From Desulfarculales bacterium UBA696 (GTDB lineage Bacteria; Desulfobacterota; Syntrophobacteria; Syntrophobacterales; Syntrophobacteraceae): 14,696 bases of DNA. Below the pieces are notes generated by a model. That model was not told where the DNA came from. It saw nothing but the letters and a program-made list of their open reading frames with translations, and made no database searches. The translations under genes were made by a program, and so were the position numbers. This document shows positions 6,870 to 13,283 of this stretch, piece after piece. The stretch's first letter is position 1. The number at the start of each line of letters is the position of its first letter. The stretch covers positions 1-14,696 of the forward strand of contig DBMO01000006.1 of assembly GCA_002298995.1 (NCBI GenBank), in the 5' to 3' direction.

Positions 6870-7076
6870 GGCGGGTGCTCAGGGTCGCTTATCGGCCTGT
6901 TTCCCTTTCCAGGACGGCTCCGGCGTGAAGGAATTCCTCACCTGAAGAAGGCAGAGCCATTCCAGACCCTGCCCTGTCCTCTGGAAATCCGTCGTTTGTT
7001 GTTGCCGTTTTCGATTCTATTTCGTACCAGGCCAGACTAGCCACCAGGTAACATTTCACGGTATGGGACCGCGCTT

Positions 7077-7478
7077 TCAGCCCCTCCGGCCGCCACCAGC
7101 GTGCATCCCACCGCCGGATCGCATTCCGCCACCAGCGTGCATCCCGCCGCCGGATCGAATTCCGCCACGGCTGCCTAAAGCACCTCTATTGAACCCGCCC
7201 CGGTGGGCGAAGCGATTGAAATGCCTGTCGTGATTACGAAAATGGTGGCGGTCGAAATCGAAGTTGAACCCGAAAAAAGGGGAGACTCCCCAGTAGGGGT
7301 AGTAGCCGGAATATGGATAGTAGTAGTCATAGTAGCACGGCGCATAGTCGCCGTAAGGATCTGAACAGGCATAGTAGTCATAGCCGTAGACCTGGGCTTG
7401 CGCTGTCTTCGCAAATTGGAAGAGGCCCAATGTGAGCAGCAGCGCCAAAATTGTAAAGAGCAATATCTTCCCACTCAT
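7077..7478 (-). CDS. Secreted Tyr/His/Gly-rich low-complexity protein
   Basis: A 133-residue protein with a convincing signal peptide (hydrophobic residues 5-20, probable cleavage after AQA at about residue 28). The mature part has three zones: a tyrosine-rich segment with two cysteines (30-63), a Phe/Asp/His/Arg segment (FGFNFDFDRHHFRNHDRHF, 69-87), and a glycine-rich tail with alternating GGGMHA/GGGMRS motifs (104-130). No enzymatic motif is visible. The composition suggests a surface or periplasmic structural, adhesive or metal-binding protein: His and Met are plentiful and both can bind copper or nickel. GAGGG lies about 7 bases before the ATG. It is a single gene on the minus strand, divergent from the YtkA-like operon. 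Function unknown. The signal peptide and the maintained in-frame repeat argue that it is real. Confidence 0.75.
   Translation of the reverse strand: MSGKILLFTILALLLTLGLFQFAKTAQAQVYGYDYYACSDPYGDYAPCYYDYYYPYSGYYPYWGVSPFFGFNFDFDRHHFRNHDRHFNRFAHRGGFNRGALGSRGGIRSGGGMHAGGGMRSGGGMHAGGGRRG
7090..7161 (-). repeat. 36-bp tandem repeat inside the Gly-rich gene
   Basis: Two adjacent 36-base units (7090-7125 and 7126-7161) differ at only two positions, and the first 8 bases or so of a third follow. Each encodes 12 residues of the GGGM(H/R) tail, so copy-number change would keep the frame. Confidence 0.85.
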
Positions 7479-8018
7479 GTTTTAACCCTCACTTACCTCA
7501 CGCGGTTCTTCAGCCCCTGATGTATTGACGAATCAGGATGCAGTATCGTCCACGCCTGAACTCCATATTTTGTTGAATTTTCAAACAAAAAGTCGGTTGG
7601 AGATGGCGGGGCAACTCGGGATGAGCCACAGCGGCCTTATCACCAAGAATAAAGGATTGCCTTGCGCCCCATGGCGGGAAGATCGTAATTCCGACGACGG
7701 TGGCAATTGCCATCGGTAACAACTTGGTTATATTGCATCACCGAGAGGATGAATATTCGCCGGCTGTGCAGGGGCACGGGAACAATCAACGAATTTCTCA
7801 AATACCACCACAAGGGCATATCTCATCGATGCAGGCTTTTCCCGAGGCTTTGGAAGCTCATAGGCGACATGCCGGGTGAGAAGGAAAACCGCAACACTGC
7901 ATAGTTAGAGCTTGGGCTTTTTTCTTATGGAAACCGGGTTTTCTGATAAGCTCACTTCCTGATCACTCGTTCCATGAATGTTGCGATTAACGCATCTACT
8001 AACCGGGGGTAGAATATC
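7479..8018. other. 540-bp gap without a convincing gene
   Basis: This stretch separates the divergent Gly-rich gene and the YtkA-like operon and must hold both promoters. Short open frames at 7510-7722 (minus), 7525-7719 and 7707-7904 (plus) lack ribosome-binding sites and recognisable motifs. I see no clear consensus promoter. It may be a decayed gene or an extended regulatory region. Confidence 0.5.
7568..7590. promoter_or_regulatory. AT-rich inverted repeat
   Basis: TTTTGTT (7568-7574) pairs perfectly with AACAAAA (7584-7590) across a 9-base centre. It is about 90 bases upstream of the start of the Gly-rich gene and is a possible operator for that gene. It is not followed by the GC-rich stem expected of an intrinsic terminator. 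Confidence 0.3.
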
Positions 8019-8516
8019 ATGAAACAAGTTTTCAAATCATGGACCTCGTTGATGCTCATTGTTGTATGCGTGATGGCGTTCGGCCCGACAACCCTCGCGG
8101 CGGATGGCTCGGGTCAACCCGCCGGTGCGGACGACGCCAAGGTCCCGGCGGTGAAAGTCAGCGATGACAGTGATTTCCAGAAGCTCCCGAAGCCTGGGGC
8201 AAAAGTGCCTCTCGATGGGGATCATTATTTCATATATGGTTTTGACAAAAGGCCCAAACTGGGTGCGGCTATCATGAAGGTGGAGGTATTTACGCAAGCC
8301 GGGAGGCCGGATACTTCCTTCGTCGTCAAAGGGGACCTGGACATGCCGTCCATGAAGGGCGCTCACAGCACCGGCGAGAAGGAGTTCACCCTTTCAAAGA
8401 AAGGCGCTTACCTGCTGCCTTCGGAAATAGTCATGCCGGGGGACTGGGAATTCAAGTTCACGTTCGAGAAGGGTGGCAAAACAGTGTTTCGCGGAGCCTA
8501 CCAATTTGATATTTAG
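8019..8516 (+). CDS. Secreted YtkA-like domain protein
   Basis: A 165-residue exported protein. The signal peptide spans about 1-28, with a hydrophobic core LMLIVVCVMAF and cleavage near LAA. A flexible acidic linker follows, then a beta-sandwich of the YtkA/FixH-like type from about 82. The block VVKGDLDMPSMKGAH (102-116), followed by G-Y-LPSEIVMPGDWEFKFTFE (129-150), is typical: a 'MP.M..H' loop and a 'M.GDW' strand. M109, M112, H116 and M139 could form a copper site, as Met/His clusters do in other periplasmic copper proteins (inference). GGGGGT about 8 bases before the ATG serves as ribosome-binding site. It is the first gene of the operon and probably provides the extracytoplasmic partner of the ABC machine. 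Family call moderately sure, ligand unknown. Confidence 0.82.
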   Translation: MKQVFKSWTSLMLIVVCVMAFGPTTLAADGSGQPAGADDAKVPAVKVSDDSDFQKLPKPGAKVPLDGDHYFIYGFDKRPKLGAAIMKVEVFTQAGRPDTSFVVKGDLDMPSMKGAHSTGEKEFTLSKKGAYLLPSEIVMPGDWEFKFTFEKGGKTVFRGAYQFDI

Positions 8517-8586
8517 CGCTTTTTGCAGGATATCTTTTCACAGTTTTTGCTCGATCCTACCGTGCAAACGACGGGGGGTGAGGCGA

Positions 8587-9219
8587 GTGAGGGCAGGTAT
8601 TACCGCCGGCTCTCTCGCCATGGTTCTCCTGGCGGGGCTCATGCCCACGGTGGATGCTGCTCAAGCGGCAACGGGGTGCGACCTGAATTTCCCGGACCGT
8701 GACGTTCCCCGGCTCTTTCCAGAGTCCACCAGTTACAAGACAAAGTACATGGGCCTCCTGGAGAGCAATATGACGAACGTTGTGTCGCGTCTCGGGGAGG
8801 AAGTGCGCTTCCTATATGACCCCCTCAACGTCCCCTATACTATCTACGAAATATTTACCGGCGAGAAGAATGTCGGCTACATCCACGGCGTGAATCATAA
8901 GGGGCAGTATGGCGGCATCCAGGTCTTCATTGCCCAGGATCTGGAAGGGAGGATCAAGTCGTTCTACATCCAGAAGATGACCAGCCCATCGGCCGGCAAA
9001 TTCCGGGCCCCCGCATTTTGCAATCTGTTCGTGGGAGTCTCCCTCAAGGACTACGATGTCTTCGACCCGGTGAGCGGCAAGGGTTCGGGAAGGCTGGCGC
9101 AGATCGTCAACCCCGCTCCCGAATCGGAAACGGATTTCTATAGCCTTTTGCGTGCCCTGAAGAAGAATCTCCTCATCATGGATGTGCTTGTCTTTTCGGC
9201 GAAACGGGACAATCAATGA
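8587..9219 (+). CDS. Secreted FMN-binding-domain-like protein
   Basis: A 210-residue exported protein. I chose the GTG at 8587 because GGGGG and GGTGAGG lie just upstream and it begins directly before a signal peptide (hydrophobic 8-19, cleavage after AQA at about 27). GTG 8578 would add three residues with two arginines and is a fair alternative. An open extension back to 8473 overlaps the previous gene and is unlikely. The core (98-145: GYIHGVNHKGQYGGIQVFIAQ, then DLEGRIKSFYIQ and GKFR) resembles the FMN_bind fold of NqrC/RnfG/NosR. The SGAT(T/S) flavinylation motif is replaced by VSGKGSG (162-168), so covalent FMN is doubtful. C31 and C145 could form a disulfide. The stop overlaps the permease start (ATGA), implying coupled expression. 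It is probably a redox or docking subunit of the transporter. Fold assignment is tentative. Confidence 0.85.
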   Translation: MRAGITAGSLAMVLLAGLMPTVDAAQAATGCDLNFPDRDVPRLFPESTSYKTKYMGLLESNMTNVVSRLGEEVRFLYDPLNVPYTIYEIFTGEKNVGYIHGVNHKGQYGGIQVFIAQDLEGRIKSFYIQKMTSPSAGKFRAPAFCNLFVGVSLKDYDVFDPVSGKGSGRLAQIVNPAPESETDFYSLLRALKKNLLIMDVLVFSAKRDNQ

Positions 9220-10400
9220 TCAGCAGATTCCAGATAGCCTACAAGAACCTTCTGCGCAGGAAAGCCCGCACCGCTCTCACGCTTTGCGGACTCATGCTTT
9301 CGTCGTGGGTGCTGGCGAGCCTGCTCGGCTTCAACCGTGGGTACGAGAACGCACTGAACCGCGATATCGACAACATGGGCTATCAACTCATGGTCATGGC
9401 CAAGGGATGCCCTTACGAGGCCGCGACGTTGATGCTCCAGGGGGGGAGCGGGCTCCGCTACATCGAGCAATCGATGATAGATTCCATCATAAATGAACCG
9501 GAGGTGGAGCGGGTCACGTCGATCCTCATGCAGGCCTATTTCGACCCCGACAAAGGCGAAAGCGGCGGCATAGCCGGGTATTTCGGCGTGGAGTCCGCCA
9601 CCTTTCCAGCCATGAAGCCTTTTCTGCGCTTCCTGAAAGGGGGATGGTTCACCGACGACAACGCAGCCGAAGCGGTTATGGGCTTCGAGGCCGCGGAACT
9701 TGAGCAGCGGGAAGTGGGGGACATGATTTTAGTGCCCGAAAAAAAAGTCGAACTCAAGGTGGTTGGCATCCTGGAACGCACCGGCGCCCAGGATGACGGC
9801 ACCATCTTCGTGCCCCTTAAAACGCTCCAGAAGATGGCGCGGACGGACAAGATCACAACCATCGGCATCAAAATAAAAAGAGACGCGGACATTGCCGGGC
9901 TCGAGGCCAGACTATACAAGCTTCCGGATGTGCAGGTGGTAAGCTTCACCCAGGTCAAGCAGACGATCATGAAGCTTCTCTCCACGGCCCGGCTGATGGT
10001 TCTCTCAATCGTGATCATCGCCCTGCTTATCGCCATGGCCGGCGTCGTGAACACCATTCTGATGTCCGTTATCGAGCGGTTCCAGGAGATCGGCATATTA
10101 AAAACAATGGGAGCGATGCCCGGCGATATCTTTCTGTTGGTCTGGACAGAGACTCTCATCTTGTGCGCCGGCGGGGGGATCGCAGGAGTGAGCCTCGCCT
10201 TCGTCTTTGCCCGATCCGCCGACGTGTTGATCCGACGGATTCTCCCTTACGCGCCAAATGGAGGGCTGGTGGAGATCGACCTGAGACTTGCCTTGTTCAC
10301 GGTGGCGGTCGTCATTGCGGTGGGACTTGCCAGCGGCCTGTACCCAGCCTGGAAGGCCGGGAGGGTCCGCCCGCTGGAATCGATCAGGAGCGCGCAATGA
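9216..10400 (+). CDS. ABC transporter permease, MacB/FtsX family
   Basis: A 394-residue inner-membrane protein with MacB topology: a cytoplasmic N-terminus (NLLRRKARTALT), TM1 at about 19-38, a large periplasmic MacB_PCD domain (41-250), then three TM segments (about 258-282, 305-330, 358-378) forming the FtsX domain. The TM2-TM3 loop VIERFQEIGILKTMGAM is the conserved coupling region that contacts the ATPase. The end, GLYPAWKAGRVRPLESIRS, is also typical. Such transporters usually transmit mechanical force to periplasmic partners instead of moving small solutes through a channel. The periplasmic domain carries an unusual KGCPYEAATLML motif (63-74) with the only periplasmic cysteine (C65). 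ATGA overlaps on both sides tie it to the FMN-binding-like gene and the ATPase gene. Confidence 0.93.
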   Translation: MISRFQIAYKNLLRRKARTALTLCGLMLSSWVLASLLGFNRGYENALNRDIDNMGYQLMVMAKGCPYEAATLMLQGGSGLRYIEQSMIDSIINEPEVERVTSILMQAYFDPDKGESGGIAGYFGVESATFPAMKPFLRFLKGGWFTDDNAAEAVMGFEAAELEQREVGDMILVPEKKVELKVVGILERTGAQDDGTIFVPLKTLQKMARTDKITTIGIKIKRDADIAGLEARLYKLPDVQVVSFTQVKQTIMKLLSTARLMVLSIVIIALLIAMAGVVNTILMSVIERFQEIGILKTMGAMPGDIFLLVWTETLILCAGGGIAGVSLAFVFARSADVLIRRILPYAPNGGLVEIDLRLALFTVAVVIAVGLASGLYPAWKAGRVRPLESIRSAQ

Positions 10401-11128
10401 CCAAAGAGAACGGAGTGCTTCTGAGGGCGCACGGGCTTACGCGAACCTACCGGCGGGGGAGCGAGGAAATCCGCGCCCTTGACGCGGTGTCGCTGGAAAT
10501 CCGGCGAGGGGAGTTCGTCACTTTCACGGGCCCATCCGGCTCGGGGAAGACCACGCTTCTCAACCTGCTCGGCTGCCTCGATAACCCGACGTCGGGCGAG
10601 TTGGAGCTGGCCGGGGAAAAAATATTCGGAGGAGGGAAGATCCTAAGCGAGCGGAAACTTACCCGGATCCGCCGAAAGACATTCGGCTACATCTTTCAGA
10701 ACTTCTACCTCATCCCCACGCTCACGGTATTGGAAAATGTTATGCTCCCCCTCACCTTTTTCCGCAAGTCCAAGGCCGCGGGAGAGGTGGAGAGAGTGCT
10801 TGCGATGCTGGGGATGGAACACCGCATGCACCATCTGCCCGAGCAGATCTCGGGAGGGGAGATGCAGCGGGTCGCCATTGCGCGGGCGCTAATCAATCAT
10901 CCTGAGATCCTGCTGGCCGATGAACCGACTGGAAACCTCGATACGAAAAGGACCGAGGAGATCGGCGGGGTGATGAAAGATCTCAACAGGAGTTTGGGGC
11001 TCACAATCATCCTGGTGACCCACAACCCGTTCCTCGCCGGGCTCGGGGGGAGAGGCATCAAGATGAGCGACGGCCGTGTCCTCACCGAAACCGGATTCAA
11101 TGCTGGATCCACTCACTCTTCGGCATGA
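10397..11128 (+). CDS. ABC transporter ATP-binding protein, MacB/LolD-type
   Basis: A 243-residue ATPase of full length. Walker A is GPSGSGKT (45-52), Q-loop Q101 in IFQN, signature ISGGEMQRVAIARAL (151-165; Glu in place of the common Gln of LSGGQ, as is usual in this subfamily), Walker B ILLADE (171-176), D-loop NLD (180-182) and H-loop H209 in VTHN. It would bind the permease's coupling helices on the cytoplasmic side. The ATG overlaps the permease stop (ATGA) and has AGGAG at 7 bases. A longer open frame starting at 10163 inside the permease gene is a shadow extension. The last ten codons (GFNAGSTHSS) overlap antisense with the end of the convergent cytochrome gene. This tail is not conserved sequence and may be recent read-through (inference). 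Confidence 0.95.
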   Translation: MTKENGVLLRAHGLTRTYRRGSEEIRALDAVSLEIRRGEFVTFTGPSGSGKTTLLNLLGCLDNPTSGELELAGEKIFGGGKILSERKLTRIRRKTFGYIFQNFYLIPTLTVLENVMLPLTFFRKSKAAGEVERVLAMLGMEHRMHHLPEQISGGEMQRVAIARALINHPEILLADEPTGNLDTKRTEEIGGVMKDLNRSLGLTIILVTHNPFLAGLGGRGIKMSDGRVLTETGFNAGSTHSSA

Positions 11129-12830
11129 GCGTGGGATTCTGGTCCTTCGACAGTTGCATGATGTAACAACCTTCGGACGCGTAGCGCTTGCCGGGACCGA
11201 AGGAGAGTTTTTCGTAGTCCGTTATATCCCGATCTTCCATCTGATCGATCAAATCAAACAGGTAGTCGCGGTAGAAATTGCGTCCCAGCATGGGCAGTAC
11301 GCTCGTCAGAAAATCGGTGATGGTCTCCGTCCTCGATGCGATCCGGCGATCGTTTTTGCGGAATTCCTTGTTCACAACCAGGGGACGCCCTCCCATCGGC
11401 GGGGCCACCGCTTTTTCACCGGGCTCTCGCCACGGATAGGTGACTAGAGTGAACCGGCGGGCTTCCGCCGGCAGGTCCCAAAGGCGGACTTCCAGAAGAG
11501 AGGACGACATGAAGACAGTGGCGGGTTTGTCGGAGAGGGCCGCGAGGGCCTTCAGATCGTCGTAGGATTCCGGTCCAGTCCACAACAGCAGGTCGCGGTT
11601 CTTTCGTTCCAGGACCAGTCTCGAAAGGATCTCGCCGCCAAGAGGCGCATGGTCACTCAGAGTGATGGTCTCAATTGGTTTTTGTCCCATCCCCTTCCAG
11701 GTCTCTTCGAACCCCCGGGCCAGGCTTTTGGCATGGAGGCTTGGACCCACTACCTGGACGATATCCCTTGGATTCCCCGATTCAGCGGTGTTGTTCAGGT
11801 ACCGGGCAGCCGCTTCTCCTTCCTGGTAGTAGCCCTTCGAGAAATACAGCGTGTAATAATCCGTTGAAGAGACGACAGGCAGTTCCGTGATGGGCAGGAT
11901 GCATGGAATCCGCTGGGTCTCGCAGAATCGATGGATCGGTTCCCAAGAACCATTTGAAAGGCCTCCCAGCATGGCGAAGACAGGCTCCTTGCTATAGTAC
12001 TCCTGCAACTGGTCCTGCCAGGTTTCGGGCGGCCCTTTGACGATCCAGACGGCCAGGCTCCAGTCCCGATAACCAAGACTCATGGCCTGACTGGGGAGCG
12101 TCCGGCTCATTTTCCCCTGTGTACCACCTATGCTGTTATGAGACCGAATGTAGCCCTCGAGAATCTTCAGCATCGCTTGGCGGTCTTCTTGGGAAACATC
12201 ATCCGAGATGACCGTGGCGAAAGCCATGCTCTTTTCCGTCACCCCCGGTGAAGGCTTGGAGGAGAGGTTGGCAAGGTAGCAGATAAGTATTTTCAGATCG
12301 CCATCGATCAGCTGGTATTTGGGCATGATAGGGTTGAAACGGCGGCCACTGGGATTTAATCCTTCCCGTATCGCTGCCCCCAGCGTGTCGTGCGTGTAAG
12401 ACTCACGTAACGGCGGCCCCTGATATTTCTCCGGCAGCAGTGTTTCCCGCTCGGAAGGGGTCAGGTCAGGGAAAGTGCTGTATTGCGGCTGGAACAACTT
12501 TTCGCCGTTGATGGGCAGTGTGTGTATCCCCTCCTCCCTGGAGCCAAGGCCGCTTCTCTTATGGCAGCCAACACAGGCGAACGTCGTCCCGCGGGCTTGC
12601 ACGCCACCGGGAGTCGCGGCCTTCATAAGCTCTCCGGAGGGGAGAATGCCGTTCCGGTACATCTTCTCTCCGAGCGACAGCGCCTCTTCCGCCGTCATTC
12701 CTGGGAGGCCCTTCTCGTCCCCGCACCCGCTCCAGCACGACGAGGCAAAAATGCCCAGGAATAAAACGCATGCCGCGGCGAGGCCGATTCGCCGCGGGTC
12801 AAAGTGGCGCCTAATCACGATTTTTTTCAT
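11097..12830 (-). CDS. Cytochrome c domain fused to periplasmic binding-protein-like domain
   Basis: A 577-residue exported protein. I chose the ATG at 12830 because GAGGGGG lies immediately upstream and a signal sequence follows (hydrophobic 16-28); extensions to 12842 or 12962 are less likely. ASSC (29-32) is an imperfect lipobox, so lipid anchoring is possible. A mono-haem cytochrome c domain (about 45-190) has CVGCH (C86, C89, H90) and a probable axial Met, M169 in NPIMPKY. The rest (about 200-575) resembles the type-1 periplasmic binding fold of branched-chain amino-acid/amide receptors, for example VFAMLGGLSNGSWEP, ETQRIPCILP and RDLLLWTGPESYDD. Haem beside a solute-receptor fold suggests a redox sensor or electron carrier with ligand binding. 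Its 3' end overlaps the ATPase gene by 32 bases on the opposite strand. Ligand and partners unknown. Confidence 0.92.
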   Translation of the reverse strand: MKKIVIRRHFDPRRIGLAAACVLFLGIFASSCWSGCGDEKGLPGMTAEEALSLGEKMYRNGILPSGELMKAATPGGVQARGTTFACVGCHKRSGLGSREEGIHTLPINGEKLFQPQYSTFPDLTPSERETLLPEKYQGPPLRESYTHDTLGAAIREGLNPSGRRFNPIMPKYQLIDGDLKILICYLANLSSKPSPGVTEKSMAFATVISDDVSQEDRQAMLKILEGYIRSHNSIGGTQGKMSRTLPSQAMSLGYRDWSLAVWIVKGPPETWQDQLQEYYSKEPVFAMLGGLSNGSWEPIHRFCETQRIPCILPITELPVVSSTDYYTLYFSKGYYQEGEAAARYLNNTAESGNPRDIVQVVGPSLHAKSLARGFEETWKGMGQKPIETITLSDHAPLGGEILSRLVLERKNRDLLLWTGPESYDDLKALAALSDKPATVFMSSSLLEVRLWDLPAEARRFTLVTYPWREPGEKAVAPPMGGRPLVVNKEFRKNDRRIASRTETITDFLTSVLPMLGRNFYRDYLFDLIDQMEDRDITDYEKLSFGPGKRYASEGCYIMQLSKDQNPTLMPKSEWIQH

Positions 12831-12923
12831 AATCCCCCTCATCAAAACCTTACAATACATCTTTGATCGCCTGGGTTGAGTGCCGCGGAATTCTATGCAG
12901 GTGCGATCCTGATCCAACTCTGG

Positions 12924-12929
12924 ATAATA
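12924..12929 (-). promoter_or_regulatory. Candidate -10 element for the cytochrome-fusion gene
   Basis: On the minus strand TATTAT (5/6 to TATAAT) lies about 94 bases before the chosen ATG. The sequence 17 bases upstream (TTCTTT) is a poor -35, so the promoter, if real, may need an activator. Confidence 0.3.
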
Positions 12930-12991
12930 CAAAACAGGGGCCTCGGAAAGAATACTTAGCAAAATCAGCTGCCAAAGTAATTAGGTTTGCC

Positions 12992-13207
12992 TTAATGGTC
13001 CAGGGGCTGAATTCTCAAAAGCTGTAAATTATTGCTAAACGATTTTCTATCAGGGGCCCGTGATCCCTGAAAGTCTCTAATGCCGAGGTTATTCCGGATG
13101 TTCACCTTAAGCGCGCCTTTTTTGAACCGGTAGGAAATGCCGGGGCTGATATCCTCGATCCCGTTCCCAAGGGCAGGCTTAGGTATTCGAAGTAACTGCA
13201 CCCCCAT
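12992..13207 (-). pseudogene. Possible remnant of an outer-membrane beta-barrel protein
   Basis: A 71-codon open stretch encodes, in its first half, alternating polar/apolar residues (GNGIEDISPGISYRFKKG, then ALKVNIRNNLGIRDF) that read like two or three amphipathic beta-strands of a barrel protein. The second half does not. The frame is closed by a TAG seven codons upstream of the ATG, there is no good ribosome-binding site and no signal peptide. A decayed fragment is more likely than a working gene. The remainder of the 453-bp gap between the cytochrome-fusion and MFS genes (12831-13283) shows only the candidate promoters listed. This is a pattern-based guess without a family hit. Confidence 0.25.
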
Positions 13208-13229
13208 TTCATTTTTCCAGTCACCGCGC

Positions 13230-13235
13230 TATAAT
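13230..13235 (+). promoter_or_regulatory. Perfect -10 box upstream of the MFS gene
   Basis: TATAAT matches the sigma-70 -10 consensus in all positions and would start transcription about 42 bases before the MFS ATG. No good -35 lies 16-18 bases upstream (best 3/6), so strength is uncertain. Confidence 0.4.
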
Positions 13236-13283
13236 TCCAAATTCTGAACTTTTCCTTATACAGTTTTCTTGGAAGCAGGTGAA

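Noticed and set aside
9536..10159. Long minus-strand open frame within the permease
   Set aside because: Low-complexity Ser/Met/Ile-rich translation antisense to a clear FtsX-type permease.
10163..10396. N-terminal extension of the ATPase reading frame
   Set aside because: It overlaps the permease gene in another frame, is Arg/Pro-rich, and the ATG at 10397 has both a good ribosome-binding site and the ATGA junction.
12831..12962. 44-residue N-terminal extension of the cytochrome-fusion protein
   Set aside because: It would bury the signal sequence, and the ATG at 12830 has GAGGGGG directly upstream.
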